In this document: piece by piece, positions 1 through 7,926 of the stretch
Numbering within the stretch: the first letter of the stretch is position 1
Layout of the letters: the number at the start of each line of letters is the position of its first letter
DNA from: Oryzobacter telluris
GTDB taxonomy: Bacteria > Actinomycetota > Actinomycetes > Actinomycetales > Dermatophilaceae
Direction of reading: 5' to 3'
Assembly (NCBI RefSeq): GCF_043099285.1
Contig: NZ_CP170723.1
Location: 2,418,001 to 2,482,000, forward strand
Length of the DNA: 64,000 nt
Notes under the pieces: generated by a model
The model's database searches: none
The model's input: only the letters and a program-made list of their open reading frames with translations
What the model was told of the DNA's origin: nothing
Translations under genes and position numbers: made by a program

Positions 1-441
1 CCGGATGACCGTGGCGGTCGCCCCCGAGCCGAGCACCGCTGTCTCGCAGGCGACCTTGGCCTCGCCGTAGGTCTCCATGTCCTCCATGACGTCGCCGTCG
101 AGGGGCGCGCGCTGGGGCGAGTCCTCGTCCTGCTCGAGCGCGTCGAACGCGGCGTAGACGTTGCCCGTCGAGACGAACACGTAGTGCGCGGTGCGCAGGT
201 CGCGCACCGCGCGCCGGACCTGGCCTGGCTGGCGCGAGACGTCGACGACGGCGTCCCAGTCGGCGCCGGAGACGGGCGCGAGGCCGTCGTCCTCGTCGCG
301 GTCGGCCCGCACGAAGGTGGCACCGTCAGGAGCGGGTGCGCTCCCCCGCGCCAGGCAGGTCACGTCGTGGCCGCGCCGCAGCGCCTCCCGCGCGACCGTC
401 CGACCGAGCCACGCCGTCCCACCGAGCACGAGGATCTTCAT
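1..441 (-). CDS. NAD-dependent epimerase/dehydratase family protein (partial, C-terminus outside window)
   Basis: The N-terminal 147 codons are present and the rest lies beyond base 1. The start ATG is at 441-439. The protein opens with MKILVLGGTAWLGRTVAREA, the GGTxxLG dinucleotide-binding turn of extended short-chain dehydrogenases. About 100 residues in, YVFVSTGNVYA matches the strand leading to the conserved serine, and a later METYGEAKVACE supplies the YxxxK pair of this superfamily. Substrate cannot be told. The closest general match is the actinobacterial sugar-epimerase-like reductase group. It is transcribed away from the mycothiol-type gene downstream and appears monocistronic here. 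Confidence 0.8.
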   Translation of the reverse strand, partial: MKILVLGGTAWLGRTVAREALRRGHDVTCLARGSAPAPDGATFVRADRDEDDGLAPVSGADWDAVVDVSRQPGQVRRAVRDLRTAHYVFVSTGNVYAAFDALEQDEDSPQRAPLDGDVMEDMETYGEAKVACETAVLGSGATATVIR

Positions 442-519
442 GGCTCCACCCAACCGCGGTGTGCCCCAGCGGGTCCAGCGTGTTCGCGCTCAGCCGACCC
501 GAGGGGCGTCCCGGGTCGG

Positions 520-1305
520 TCAGTAGCCGGGGAAGACGCGGCGCAGGTCGTCGAGGTCGAGGTCACCCGACACCGCCACGTCGTCGGGGGTGTGCGCCTC
601 GGTGAGGCGGCCGGAGAGCAGGCGCGCCACGGCATCCGGCGAACCCTCGAAGCGGGCGTTCGCCTCGGTGCCGCCGGGCACCAGCGCCACCGTGCCGTCG
701 ATCGAGAGGTCGTGGTCCAGGGAGGCGAGGTCGACGAGCGCCGGCTGCGCCACCTGGTCGGACCTGGCCGTGAACCCGAGCATCCACCCGAGGCCGTCGG
801 CGAGGTGGTCGACGAGCAGCAGGGCGGTCGCCTCGTCGATGGCGGCGTCCTCGTCGAGCGCGACGCGCACGTCCCAGGAGTGCTGGGCGGCCTCGTTGAG
901 CCGCATGCCGAGGTAGGTCCCGAGCGGCAAGGGCTCGGGCAGGAACCCGAGGTCGACGCGGGCGTTCTCGAGCTGCTGGGGGGTCAGCGACTCCACCGTC
1001 TCGACGAGCGCGGCGTCGGAGACGAGGAAGCCGTCGGCCTGCTCGCGCGGGGACAGCGCGTTCCAGCGGTCCCAGACGCTCTGGTTGAAGCCGTCGGGCG
1101 CCTTCTCGCCGGCGAGCGCCGCCCGCACCGTCTCCGACCCGATCTCGGCACCGCTGCCGAGGTGCGAGAGCACCTGCGCCACCGGCCACTCGGACGCGCC
1201 CGACGGGAGCGCGAGCTGCTCGTCGGTGAGACCGCGCACGACCGCGGTCAGCTCGTCGTGGGTGGACCGCAGGGCGGCGATGCTGGCATCAGGGGTGGGG
1301 GTCAT
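520..1305 (-). CDS. Maleylpyruvate isomerase N-terminal (DinB-like, mycothiol-dependent) family protein
   Basis: This is a 261-residue protein. The start was set at the ATG at 1305, which gives MTPTPDASIAALRSTHDEL, the usual first helix of the family; upstream in-frame sequence looks non-coding. WPVAQVLSHLGSGAEI (about residues 43-58) carries the histidine of the DinB-like four-helix bundle, and HSWDVRVALDEDA (about 150) the second metal-ligand region. A C-terminal domain of about 80 residues resembles the SCP-2-like domain often attached in Actinobacteria. Such proteins are presumed metal- and mycothiol-dependent transferases or isomerases. The substrate is unknown. Confidence 0.75.
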   Translation of the reverse strand: MTPTPDASIAALRSTHDELTAVVRGLTDEQLALPSGASEWPVAQVLSHLGSGAEIGSETVRAALAGEKAPDGFNQSVWDRWNALSPREQADGFLVSDAALVETVESLTPQQLENARVDLGFLPEPLPLGTYLGMRLNEAAQHSWDVRVALDEDAAIDEATALLLVDHLADGLGWMLGFTARSDQVAQPALVDLASLDHDLSIDGTVALVPGGTEANARFEGSPDAVARLLSGRLTEAHTPDDVAVSGDLDLDDLRRVFPGY

Positions 1306-1428
1306 GGGGGTCGCAACCCGGCGCCCGCCCGCGATGTTCCCGACGGCACGTGGCGATCCCGAGCCCCAACACGTCGCAGGACACGCCGACAACCGAACCC
1401 CGGGTCGGCGTGTCCTGCGACCGATGAC

Positions 1429-2079
1429 TCAGGCGGGGCGGCGGGCGAGGACGAAGGCCTGGGGCTCTTGCTCGCGCCCGACGGCCCGGCGCACCAGCCG
1501 CGCCTCCTTGACGAACCCGGCTGCCGCGAAGGCGTCGAGCATCGCCTTGATGCCCCGCTCGTGCCGCACGAGCACCACGTCGTGGCCGCGCTCGCGCAGC
1601 CGGGCGCCGACGTCGGACGGCCCGTCGCCCACCTGGAACCCCGTGAGCACCGCACCCCCCGGCCGCACGACGCGGAACGCCTCATCCAGCGCCCCGGGCA
1701 GCTCGTCCGCCGTGAGGTGGATCAGCGAGTACCAGAGCAGGACACCGTCGAACGCGGCGTCCTCGAACGGCAGGTCCGTGAGGCTGCCCTCGCGCACGTC
1801 GAGGTCGGGGTGGTCGCGCCGCGCCATCGCGAGCATGCCCGGCGACAGGTCGACGCCGCTCACCGCGAACCCGCGGTCGGCGACGTAGCGCGCCATCCGC
1901 CCGGTCCCGCACCCGGCGTCGAGGACGTGCGCACCCCCGGCCTCGCGCACGAGGCGCAGGAAGTGGTCGAGCATCGCGAGGTCGACCGCGGCCTCCGGCT
2001 CGGTCGTCGGGAAGGTCGCCGCGTAGTCCTGCGCCATCGCGTCGTACGCCGCCCGGACCTCGGGCCCCGAGTCACCCAC
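1429..2079 (-). CDS. Class I SAM-dependent methyltransferase
   Basis: This is a 216-residue Rossmann methyltransferase. HVLDAGCGTGRMARYVADRG is motif I (SAM-binding GxGxG). GVDLSPGMLAMARRDHP is motif II with the acidic residue for the SAM ribose. FDGVLLWYSLIHL is the family's motif post-I region, and RVVRPGGAVLTGF is the conserved loop before strand 5. The GTG start at 2079 lies 8 bases after the dxs stop codon, which suggests co-transcription with dxs, but no clear ribosome site separates it from the internal ATG of YDAMAQDY, so the start is uncertain. The substrate (small molecule or lipid) cannot be inferred. Confidence 0.8.
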   Translation of the reverse strand: MGDSGPEVRAAYDAMAQDYAATFPTTEPEAAVDLAMLDHFLRLVREAGGAHVLDAGCGTGRMARYVADRGFAVSGVDLSPGMLAMARRDHPDLDVREGSLTDLPFEDAAFDGVLLWYSLIHLTADELPGALDEAFRVVRPGGAVLTGFQVGDGPSDVGARLRERGHDVVLVRHERGIKAMLDAFAAAGFVKEARLVRRAVGREQEPQAFVLARRPA

Positions 2080-2087
2080 GAGCGGGC

Positions 2088-3956
2088 TCAGGCGAGGCGG
2101 GTGCGCAGGGTGGAGGCGACGGCCTCCGGGGTGAGGTCGACGGAGTCCAGCACGTGGCCGCGCGACCCGTGGTCGAGGAAGCGCTTCGGCAGCCCGAACG
2201 CGTCGACGGGGACGTCCGAGCCGGAGTCGCGCAGCGCGAGCGCCACCTGCGACCCGATGCCGCCGACCACGACGTTGTCCTCGACCACCGCGACCCGACG
2301 CACGCCGGACGACAGCCCCACGAGGTCGCCGCTCACCGGCAGCGACCACACCGGGTCGACGACCCGCACGCGCACGCCCTCGGCGGCCAGCTTCTCGGCG
2401 GCGGTGAGGGCGGTGGCGACCATCGACCCGATCCCGACGAGGAGGACGTCGACGTCACCGTCGTCGGGCTCGGCCAGGACGTCGACGGTGCCGACCGTGC
2501 GCACCGCCTCGATGGGGTCGCCCACGGAGCCCTTGGGGAAGCGCACGACCGACGGGGCGTCACCGATCTCGACGGCCGCGTGCACGGCGCGCGCCACCTG
2601 CTGTCCGTCGCGCGGCGCCGCGAGGTGCAGCCCCGGCACGACGCCGCTGATCGTCATGTCCCACATGCCGTGGTGGGAGGCGCCGTCGGGCCCGGTGACC
2701 CCGGACCGGTCGAGGACGACCGTGACGCCCGCCTTGTGCAGCGCGCAGTCCATGAGCAGCTGGTCGAAGGCGCGGTTGAGGAACGTCGCGTAGACCGCCA
2801 CCACCGGGTGCAGCCCCGAGAACGCCAGGCCCGCCGCCATCGTCAGCGCGTGCTGCTCGGCGATGCCGACGTCGAAGGTGCGCGCCGGGTAGTGGTCGGC
2901 GAAGTCCTGCAGCCCGACCGGGATCATCATCGCGGCGGTGATGGCGACGACGTCCTCGCGCTCGCGGCCGATCTCGACCATGGCATCACTGAACTCGTCG
3001 GTCCACGACCGCCCGGCGATCTCGAGCGGCAGCCCCGTCTCGGGGTTGATGACGCCGACCGCGTGGAACTGGTCGCCCTCGTGGTTGATGGCGGGCTCGT
3101 AGCCGCGCCCCTTCTGGGTGATGACGTGGACGAGCACGGGCCCGCGGTACGCCTTGGCCTTGCGCAGGGCGGCCTCGATGGCCGGCTCGTCGTGGCCGTC
3201 GACCGGGCCGACGTACTTCAGGCCGAGGTCCTCGAACATCCCCTGCGGGGCGACGATGTCCTTGATGCCCTTCTTGACCCCGTGGAGCGTCTCGTAGACC
3301 GCGCCCCCGACGACGGGCGTGCGGGCCAGGGTGTTCTTGCCCCAGTCGAGGAAGCGCTCGTAGCCGCGCGTGGTGCGCAGCGTGGCGAGGTGGTCGGCGA
3401 GGCCGCCGCGGGTGGGCGCGTACGAGCGCTCGTTGTCGTTGACGACGAGGACCAGCGGCAGGTCGCTCTCGGCGGCGATGTTGTTCAGCGCCTCCCAGGC
3501 CATGCCGCCGGTGAGCGCGCCGTCACCGATGACGGCGACGGTGTGCCGGTCGCGCTCCCCGCGCACGACGCGGCCGGCCGCGATGCCGTGGGCCCACGAC
3601 AGGGAGGTCGAGGCGTGCGAGTTCTCGACGACGTCGTGGTCGGACTCGGCACGGCTCGGGTACCCGGACAGGCCCCCCTGCTTGCGCAGCCCGGAGAAGT
3701 CGCGACGCCCGGTGAGGACCTTGTGCACGTACGACTGGTGGCCGGTGTCGAAGACGACCGCGTCCTTCGGGGAGGAGAACACCCGGTGGATGGCCATCGT
3801 CAGCTCGACGACACCGAGGTTGGGGCCGAGGTGTCCGCCGGTGCGCGAGACCTCGTCGACGAGGAAGCCACGGATCTCCGCGGCGAGCAGCGGCAGCTGG
3901 TCGGGCCGCAGGGCCTTGAGGTCGTCGGGACCCTCGATGCGCTCGAGCAGGCTCAC
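2088..3956 (-). CDS. dxs: 1-deoxy-D-xylulose-5-phosphate synthase
   Basis: DXS condenses pyruvate with glyceraldehyde-3-phosphate, the first step of the non-mevalonate isoprenoid pathway, in the cytosol. The 622-residue length is typical. Visible motifs are DTGHQSYVHKVLTGR (about 70-84), the thiamine-diphosphate motif VIGDGALTGG ending in VVNDN (about 143-175), the transketolase pyrimidine-domain motif FDVGIAEQHALTMAAGLA, and the C-terminal transketolase domain. The start is a GTG at 3956, preceded at good spacing by AGGAGG. The gene is expressed before the methyltransferase at 1429-2079. Confidence 0.97.
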   Translation of the reverse strand: MSLLERIEGPDDLKALRPDQLPLLAAEIRGFLVDEVSRTGGHLGPNLGVVELTMAIHRVFSSPKDAVVFDTGHQSYVHKVLTGRRDFSGLRKQGGLSGYPSRAESDHDVVENSHASTSLSWAHGIAAGRVVRGERDRHTVAVIGDGALTGGMAWEALNNIAAESDLPLVLVVNDNERSYAPTRGGLADHLATLRTTRGYERFLDWGKNTLARTPVVGGAVYETLHGVKKGIKDIVAPQGMFEDLGLKYVGPVDGHDEPAIEAALRKAKAYRGPVLVHVITQKGRGYEPAINHEGDQFHAVGVINPETGLPLEIAGRSWTDEFSDAMVEIGREREDVVAITAAMMIPVGLQDFADHYPARTFDVGIAEQHALTMAAGLAFSGLHPVVAVYATFLNRAFDQLLMDCALHKAGVTVVLDRSGVTGPDGASHHGMWDMTISGVVPGLHLAAPRDGQQVARAVHAAVEIGDAPSVVRFPKGSVGDPIEAVRTVGTVDVLAEPDDGDVDVLLVGIGSMVATALTAAEKLAAEGVRVRVVDPVWSLPVSGDLVGLSSGVRRVAVVEDNVVVGGIGSQVALALRDSGSDVPVDAFGLPKRFLDHGSRGHVLDSVDLTPEAVASTLRTRLA

Positions 3957-4142
3957 CGGTGACTACCTCCTGGCGTGTGGCTTCTCGCGGACGAACCCCC
4001 AGAGTCTAGGCGCTCCCCCTGCCCGGTCAGGCACGCCGCAGGGTGCCCTCCACCACTCCCGCGCACGATCCTCACGCCACCGCCACGCCACCGCCACGCG
4101 GCCCCCGCGCCGTGGGATCCTGCGTCTCGACGAGGAGGCAGG

Positions 4143-4340
4143 GTGTCGGTCGTGGGCTACGCGGGAGCCGGGGCGTGGGGCGCGCGCGTCATCCCGGGTG
4201 CCATCCGGCGAGCGCTCGACACCGAGCGGCCCCTCGTCATCGCCACCGACCAGCCCCGCGCGGCTTCCCCCGCACGCCGCACACCACGCAGCGCCGCGCC
4301 TTCCCGGTCGACATGCCGCACGACGTCGTCGACCACGTGA
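4143..4340 (+). pseudogene. Possible remnant or small orphan reading frame in the 415-base gap before the winged-helix gene
   Basis: The gap 3957-4371 holds no confident gene. A GTG at 4143 has a good ribosome site (GAGGAG, 4132-4137) and opens VSVVGYAGAGAWGARVIPG, a plausible strand-loop-helix start. After about 35 residues the frame becomes low-complexity Arg/Ser/Thr. In a neighbouring frame the protein-like stretch RRAFPVDMPHDVVDHVTL runs up to the start of the next gene. This pattern suggests a frameshifted or eroded gene, but no family is recognised. The bases 3957-4142 presumably include the dxs promoter; nothing else is seen there. Confidence 0.3.
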
Positions 4341-4371
4341 CGCTGTCGGACGTCAGTGCGAGGCTGCGGGG

Positions 4372-5490
4372 ATGAGCAGCCCGACAGAGGCATCGGTCAC
4401 CCGGGAGCAGGCCCTGTCGTGGCGGCTGGGGCGGCAGCTCCTCGAGCCGCGCGGGTCCTCGACCGTCGCGGAGGTGGTGCAGCGGCTCGGCGCCGTGCTC
4501 TCGATGGACGAGGCGCTCGCCGAGCTGGCGGTGCGCTCCCGCAGGACGTCGTCGGTCCCCCGCGAGCTGGCCGCGGCGTTGGCCGACGGCGAGGTCATCA
4601 AGGCGTTCGCGTTCCGGGGGTCGATGCACTACCTCTCCCCGGACGACGGCGGCATCTACCTCGCCCTGCGCGCGGCGGGGCGCCAGTGGGAGCGGGCCAG
4701 CTGGGTGGAGTTCTACGGCCTGGCGCCGGCCGACTGGCCGGACTTCCGCGCCGCAGTGCGCGACGCCCTGCGCGACGGGCCGCTGACCGTCACCGAGCTC
4801 GGTGAGGCGCTGGCCGGGCACCGTGCCTACCGCCATCTCAAGCCGGTGTTCGACGACGGCGCGGGCACCCTCGTCAAGCCGCTGACCTGGCAGGGCGACA
4901 TGGGCTTCGGTCCCCCGCGCGACGGCCACCACACCTTCCAGCTGCTCGAGGGCAGCCCGCGGTGGCGAGGCATCCCCGACCTCGACGACGCCGGTCCGCA
5001 GGCGGTCACCGCGTACCTGCGCACCTACGGACCCGCGACCCCGGACCACCTCCACTACTGGCTCGTCAACGGGCTGAGCGCCGGCCGCCGACGGCTTGAC
5101 TCCTGGGTCGCCGGGCTCGCCGACCGGTTGGTGGCCGTTGATGTCGCGGGCACGCGGGCGCTGGTCGTGCGCGAGGACGTCGAGGCGCTCGTGTCCTCGG
5201 CCCCGTCCGAGGTGGTGCGGTTCCTTCCGGGGCACGACCAGTGGGTGATCGGTCCGGGCACGAAGGACGTCCACGTCACGCCGCCGGCGCTGCGCGACCT
5301 CATGACCCGCAAGGCCAACCCGGTGCTCGTCGGCGGTGTCGTCAGCGGCACGTGGGCGCGCCGCGGTGACGAGCTCGAGGTCACCTGGCTGGCTCCCGGT
5401 CCTCGCCCCGACACGGCTCTCGAGGAGGAGGCCGCCCACCTCGCCGAGCTCCTCGGCGCCGACCTCCGCCTGCGCCTCCTCACGTCCTGA
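4372..5490 (+). CDS. Winged-helix DNA-binding protein of the AlkZ/YcaQ-like (HTH_42) superfamily
   Basis: This 372-residue protein has the layout of the HTH_42 superfamily, whose characterised members are DNA glycosylases that unhook crosslinks or bulky lesions. The order seen is an N-terminal helical region with RQLLEPR, then AFAFRGSMHYLSPDDGGIYL (superfamily RGTxHL...DD motif, about 78-97), a central winged-helix region, and the C-terminal VVRFLPGHDQWVIGPG with NPVLVGGVVSGTW (beta-barrel-like end). Characterised members carry a QxQ or QxD catalytic motif after the second helix; at the aligned place this protein reads LGAVLSMDEA, so both glutamines appear to be missing. It may be a non-glycosylase paralogue. 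The ATG at 4372 overlaps the end of a preceding reading frame. Confidence 0.65.
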   Translation: MSSPTEASVTREQALSWRLGRQLLEPRGSSTVAEVVQRLGAVLSMDEALAELAVRSRRTSSVPRELAAALADGEVIKAFAFRGSMHYLSPDDGGIYLALRAAGRQWERASWVEFYGLAPADWPDFRAAVRDALRDGPLTVTELGEALAGHRAYRHLKPVFDDGAGTLVKPLTWQGDMGFGPPRDGHHTFQLLEGSPRWRGIPDLDDAGPQAVTAYLRTYGPATPDHLHYWLVNGLSAGRRRLDSWVAGLADRLVAVDVAGTRALVVREDVEALVSSAPSEVVRFLPGHDQWVIGPGTKDVHVTPPALRDLMTRKANPVLVGGVVSGTWARRGDELEVTWLAPGPRPDTALEEEAAHLAELLGADLRLRLLTS

Positions 5491-5558
5491 CCGACGCGGA
5501 ACGACGAAGCCCCCGCAGCACCGGCTGCCACGAGGGACGGCTCACCCCGAATGGCGAG

Positions 5559-6049
5559 TCAGTCGTCGGGCGTCGGGGGTGCGGCGACGCAGAGGACGCC
5601 CCGGTTGCCGTCCGGGTCGGCGATGACGACGAGCGACGGCGCGTCGCTGTCGTCGACGACGGTCCCCCCGGCGGCGACCGCGGCGGCGATGCGCTGCTCG
5701 GCCACCTCGGGCGGCACGTAGACCTCGAGGTGGAACCGCTGGCCCGAGGTCCCGCCCTCGTCGGCGTCCCCGAACCACAGGTTCGGCGCCCGCCCCGTGA
5801 GGTCGCGGATCTCGTCACCCGGCCACCACACCGGCGACATCGGCTTCCTCGACGACGACGGCTTCCTCTTCATCGTCGACCGCGCCAAGGACATGATCAT
5901 CTCCGGTGGGTTCAACGCCCCACCGCGGCGACGAACCGTGCGCCGGAGCCGAAGTCGTCCACCAGGTAGCGGGCGTGCAGCCCCTGCGCGAGCTTGCGCC
6001 ACTCGGTGAGCCCGGCCGCGGCGATCTCCCCACCCCTGAGCACGTCCAT
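5559..6049 (-). pseudogene. Broken pterin-carbinolamine-dehydratase-like/VOC (glyoxalase) fusion gene with foreign insert
   Basis: Two minus-strand fragments look like the ends of one actinobacterial protein: an N-terminal 4a-hydroxytetrahydrobiopterin dehydratase-like domain and a C-terminal VOC domain. Fragment one (6049-5915) begins MDVLRGGEIAAAGLTEWRKL and ends at FVAAVGR, where a stop (5914-5912) appears at the junction. Fragment two (about 5819-5559) starts GDEIRDLTGRAPNLWFGD and continues with QRFHLEVYVPPEVAEQRI and ADPDGNRGVLC to a normal end. The middle of the protein (roughly 100 residues by comparison with the family) is gone. In its place, in opposite orientation, sits 93 bases from an acyl-CoA synthetase gene. 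The gene cannot make the full product. Confidence 0.75.
5824..5916 (+). pseudogene. Fragment of an AMP-binding acyl-CoA synthetase (fadD-type) inserted in the broken VOC gene
   Basis: On the plus strand about 31 codons read HHTGDIGFLDDDGFLFIVDR followed by AKDMIISGGFN. This is the hinge and core motif of class I adenylate-forming enzymes (HTGD...DRxKDMIIxGG), normally about three-quarters into a 500-residue enzyme. There is no start, stop or remaining enzyme on either side. The match begins and ends exactly where the two fragments of the minus-strand dehydratase/VOC gene stop, so it is a transplanted piece and not a functional gene. Confidence 0.8.
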
Positions 6050-6174
6050 GCCCGGGGACCCTAGCCGTGACTCGGGTTCCGTGCCCTGGTTCGTCGCACC
6101 GCTTCCGACGTCCACGGCCGAGGAGGACGTTCGGATCCCGCTGCCACCCAGCCGCTGCGTGGCAGTGTGCTGAG

Positions 6175-6696
6175 GTGACCACATCGCCCTCCATGCGGAC
6201 CGTCTCGGTCCTGCACCGCACGGGACAGTGGTGCCCGGGTCGCCGGCTCGACGACGTCGTCGCCTACGACGTGCGGATCCTTCCCGAGTACCAGGTGGCC
6301 GGACGACCCACTGTCGATCGCAGCTACCTCCTGCTCGACCAGGGCATCCAGCTGACCAGACCGGTCGCGTTCGACGGCCCGGTGGAGGGCTGGTGGTACG
6401 TCGACGTCGTGGAGATCGAGCACGCAGCGTCCGGACTCGTCGTCCACGACCTCTACGTCGACTTCCTGGTCCCACCCGGCGCCGAGCGCTACCACGTCCT
6501 CGACCTCGACGAGCTCGCGGAGGCCCTCGGCAGCGGCGACATCACGCCGGTCCAGGGCGCCACCGCCCTCCGGAGAACCCAGCGCTTCGTCGACCGGCAC
6601 CTGCGCAGCATCGCGGAAGGTTCCGTCGCTCCCCCGAGCGAGTTCCCACCGGCCGGCATCGCCGCACTCGAGCCGTTGCCTGCCTTCCATGACTGA
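6175..6696 (+). CDS. DUF402 family protein (predicted nucleoside phosphatase-like fold)
   Basis: This is a protein of about 173 residues. It contains the DUF402 elements DRSYLLLDQGIQLTRPVAFD, GWWYVDVVEIEH and HDLYVDFLVPPG, ending with HVLDLDELAEALGSGDITP, where the acidic clusters suggest metal binding. Some DUF402 members are nucleoside di- and triphosphate phosphatases, but the activity here is not known. The start is uncertain: a GTG at 6175 is used, while an ATG at 6193 (MRTVSVLHRTGQW) is equally reasonable because neither has a well-spaced ribosome site. No operon partner is seen; it lies between two decayed regions. Confidence 0.7.
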   Translation: MTTSPSMRTVSVLHRTGQWCPGRRLDDVVAYDVRILPEYQVAGRPTVDRSYLLLDQGIQLTRPVAFDGPVEGWWYVDVVEIEHAASGLVVHDLYVDFLVPPGAERYHVLDLDELAEALGSGDITPVQGATALRRTQRFVDRHLRSIAEGSVAPPSEFPPAGIAALEPLPAFHD

Positions 6697-6780
6697 ACCG
6701 CGCGAGCCGATCGGGCCGGGCGAGACAGCCGGCCCGTGCAGATCAGCTGCCGTGGCGGCACGGTCACGCGTTCAGGGCAG

Positions 6781-6888
6781 TCACGTCGCCTGAAGGAGGT
6801 AGTCCGCCACCAGCCTTGGCTGCGCGAGGGGTAGCAGGTGCCCTCCGGGCAGGACGTCGGCCTCAACGCCGAGCCGGTCCCGAGCGGC
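6781..6888 (-). pseudogene. C-terminal remnant of an alpha/beta hydrolase
   Basis: A minus-strand stretch of 35 codons ending in a stop at 6783-6781 reads RLGVEADVLPGGHLLPLAQP followed by RLVADYLLQAT. This is the usual last strand and helix of alpha/beta hydrolases, with the catalytic histidine in GGH. Upstream the frame loses all similarity to the family and no nucleophile elbow is found, so only the tail remains. It fits the picture of a decaying region between the VOC pseudogene and the mtn operon. Confidence 0.5.
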
Positions 6889-7173
6889 CCGTCCTCGTCC
6901 CCGGAGCCGGCGGATCGGCGTGGGTCTGGAGCCGGGTGGCGCGGGTCCTGACCGCGGCCGAATGTGGCCACACCCGACGGTAGCCGGGGGCCAGTGCGCT
7001 CGAATCCGGCGCGCGAGATCGTCGTGCGAACAGACTCGTCTGCGCGATCATCGAGATCATGACCGCCCCGAGGCTTGCGCAGTCGTGAGACCGGCTGGTC
7101 GGTCGGCCCGAGTCCGAGGAAGACTCGGTCGGGGCTACCGTCGCCTTCAGAACAGCCACCCAGGAGGTGACCG
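6889..7173. other. Intergenic sequence before the mtn operon
   Basis: No gene, tRNA or clear promoter hexamer is seen in these 285 bases. Several frames are open on both strands because of high GC but show no family-like residue pattern. The last bases include the ribosome site of mtnC (GGAGG at 7162-7166). Any mtn promoter must lie here or in the remnant before it. Confidence 0.4.
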
Positions 7174-7926
7174 ATGAGCACGTCCGGATCCGAGCGCGTC
7201 GAGGTGACGGCCGGGTGCGTCGTCCTCGACATCGAGGGCACCACCAGCCCGACGTCCGCCGTGCTCGGGACGCTCTACGACTACGCCCGGCCGCGCCTCG
7301 GCCCCTGGATCAGCGCCCACGGCGACGACCCGGTCGTGCAGGGCGCCGTCGCGGACGTGCGGCGCGAGGGCGGGCTGCCCGACGACGCGCCGGTCGAGGA
7401 CCTCGTCCGGGTCCTGCACGGGTGGATGGACTCCGACGTCAAGGCGACCCCGCTGAAGACCCTGCAGGGGCAGGTCTGGGCCGACGGGTTCGCGGCTGGC
7501 GACCTGCTCGCGTCGCACTTCGACGACGTCGCGCCGGCACTGAGGGCGTGGCACGAGTCCGGCGTCCGGCTGGCGATCTTCTCGTCGGGATCCGTTGCGA
7601 GCCAGCGGCCCTGGTTCCGGCACACCGAGGTCGGCGACCTGTCCGAGCTACTCGAGGACTACTTCGACACCACCAATGCCGGCCCCAAGCGGGAGGCGGC
7701 GTCGTACCGGCGGATCGCCGACGCGCTCGGCGTCCCGGCCGGCCTCGTCTTCCTCTCGGACGTGCCCGCCGAGCTCGACGCCGCGGCGGAGGCCGGCTGG
7801 GTGACCGTCGGCGTCGCCCGCGCCGGCGAGCCGCAGGAGGACGCCGACTTCGGGGTCCACCCGGTCGTGGCGTCCTTCTCCGACCTCGCGGTCCTGCCCG
7901 TGACCCTCGACCGGGGCGCGTCATGA
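7174..7926 (+). CDS. mtnC: Acireductone synthase (enolase-phosphatase E1)
   Basis: MtnC acts in the methionine salvage pathway: it enolises 2,3-diketo-5-methylthiopentyl-1-phosphate and then dephosphorylates it to acireductone. The 250-residue protein is a HAD-family enzyme. VVLDIEGTTSP (about 14-24) holds the nucleophilic aspartate motif, LAIFSSGSVASQ the second HAD motif, and FLSDVPAELDAA the acidic motif III. YFDTTNAGPKREAASYRRIA has the lysine region typical of the E1 family. The ATG at 7174 has GGAGG at good spacing. Its stop overlaps the mtnB start by ATGA, implying translational coupling. Confidence 0.95.
   Translation: MSTSGSERVEVTAGCVVLDIEGTTSPTSAVLGTLYDYARPRLGPWISAHGDDPVVQGAVADVRREGGLPDDAPVEDLVRVLHGWMDSDVKATPLKTLQGQVWADGFAAGDLLASHFDDVAPALRAWHESGVRLAIFSSGSVASQRPWFRHTEVGDLSELLEDYFDTTNAGPKREAASYRRIADALGVPAGLVFLSDVPAELDAAAEAGWVTVGVARAGEPQEDADFGVHPVVASFSDLAVLPVTLDRGAS

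Noticed and set aside
184..2793. Very long open frame on the plus strand opposite the isomerase, methyltransferase and dxs genes
   Set aside because: It is the usual GC-driven shadow of real minus-strand genes; its translation is rich in Arg, Gly, Pro and Val and shows no motif.
6990..7020. CTCGAATCC-like T-loop suggesting a tRNA
   Set aside because: No acceptor or anticodon stems can be formed around it and there is no CCA end.
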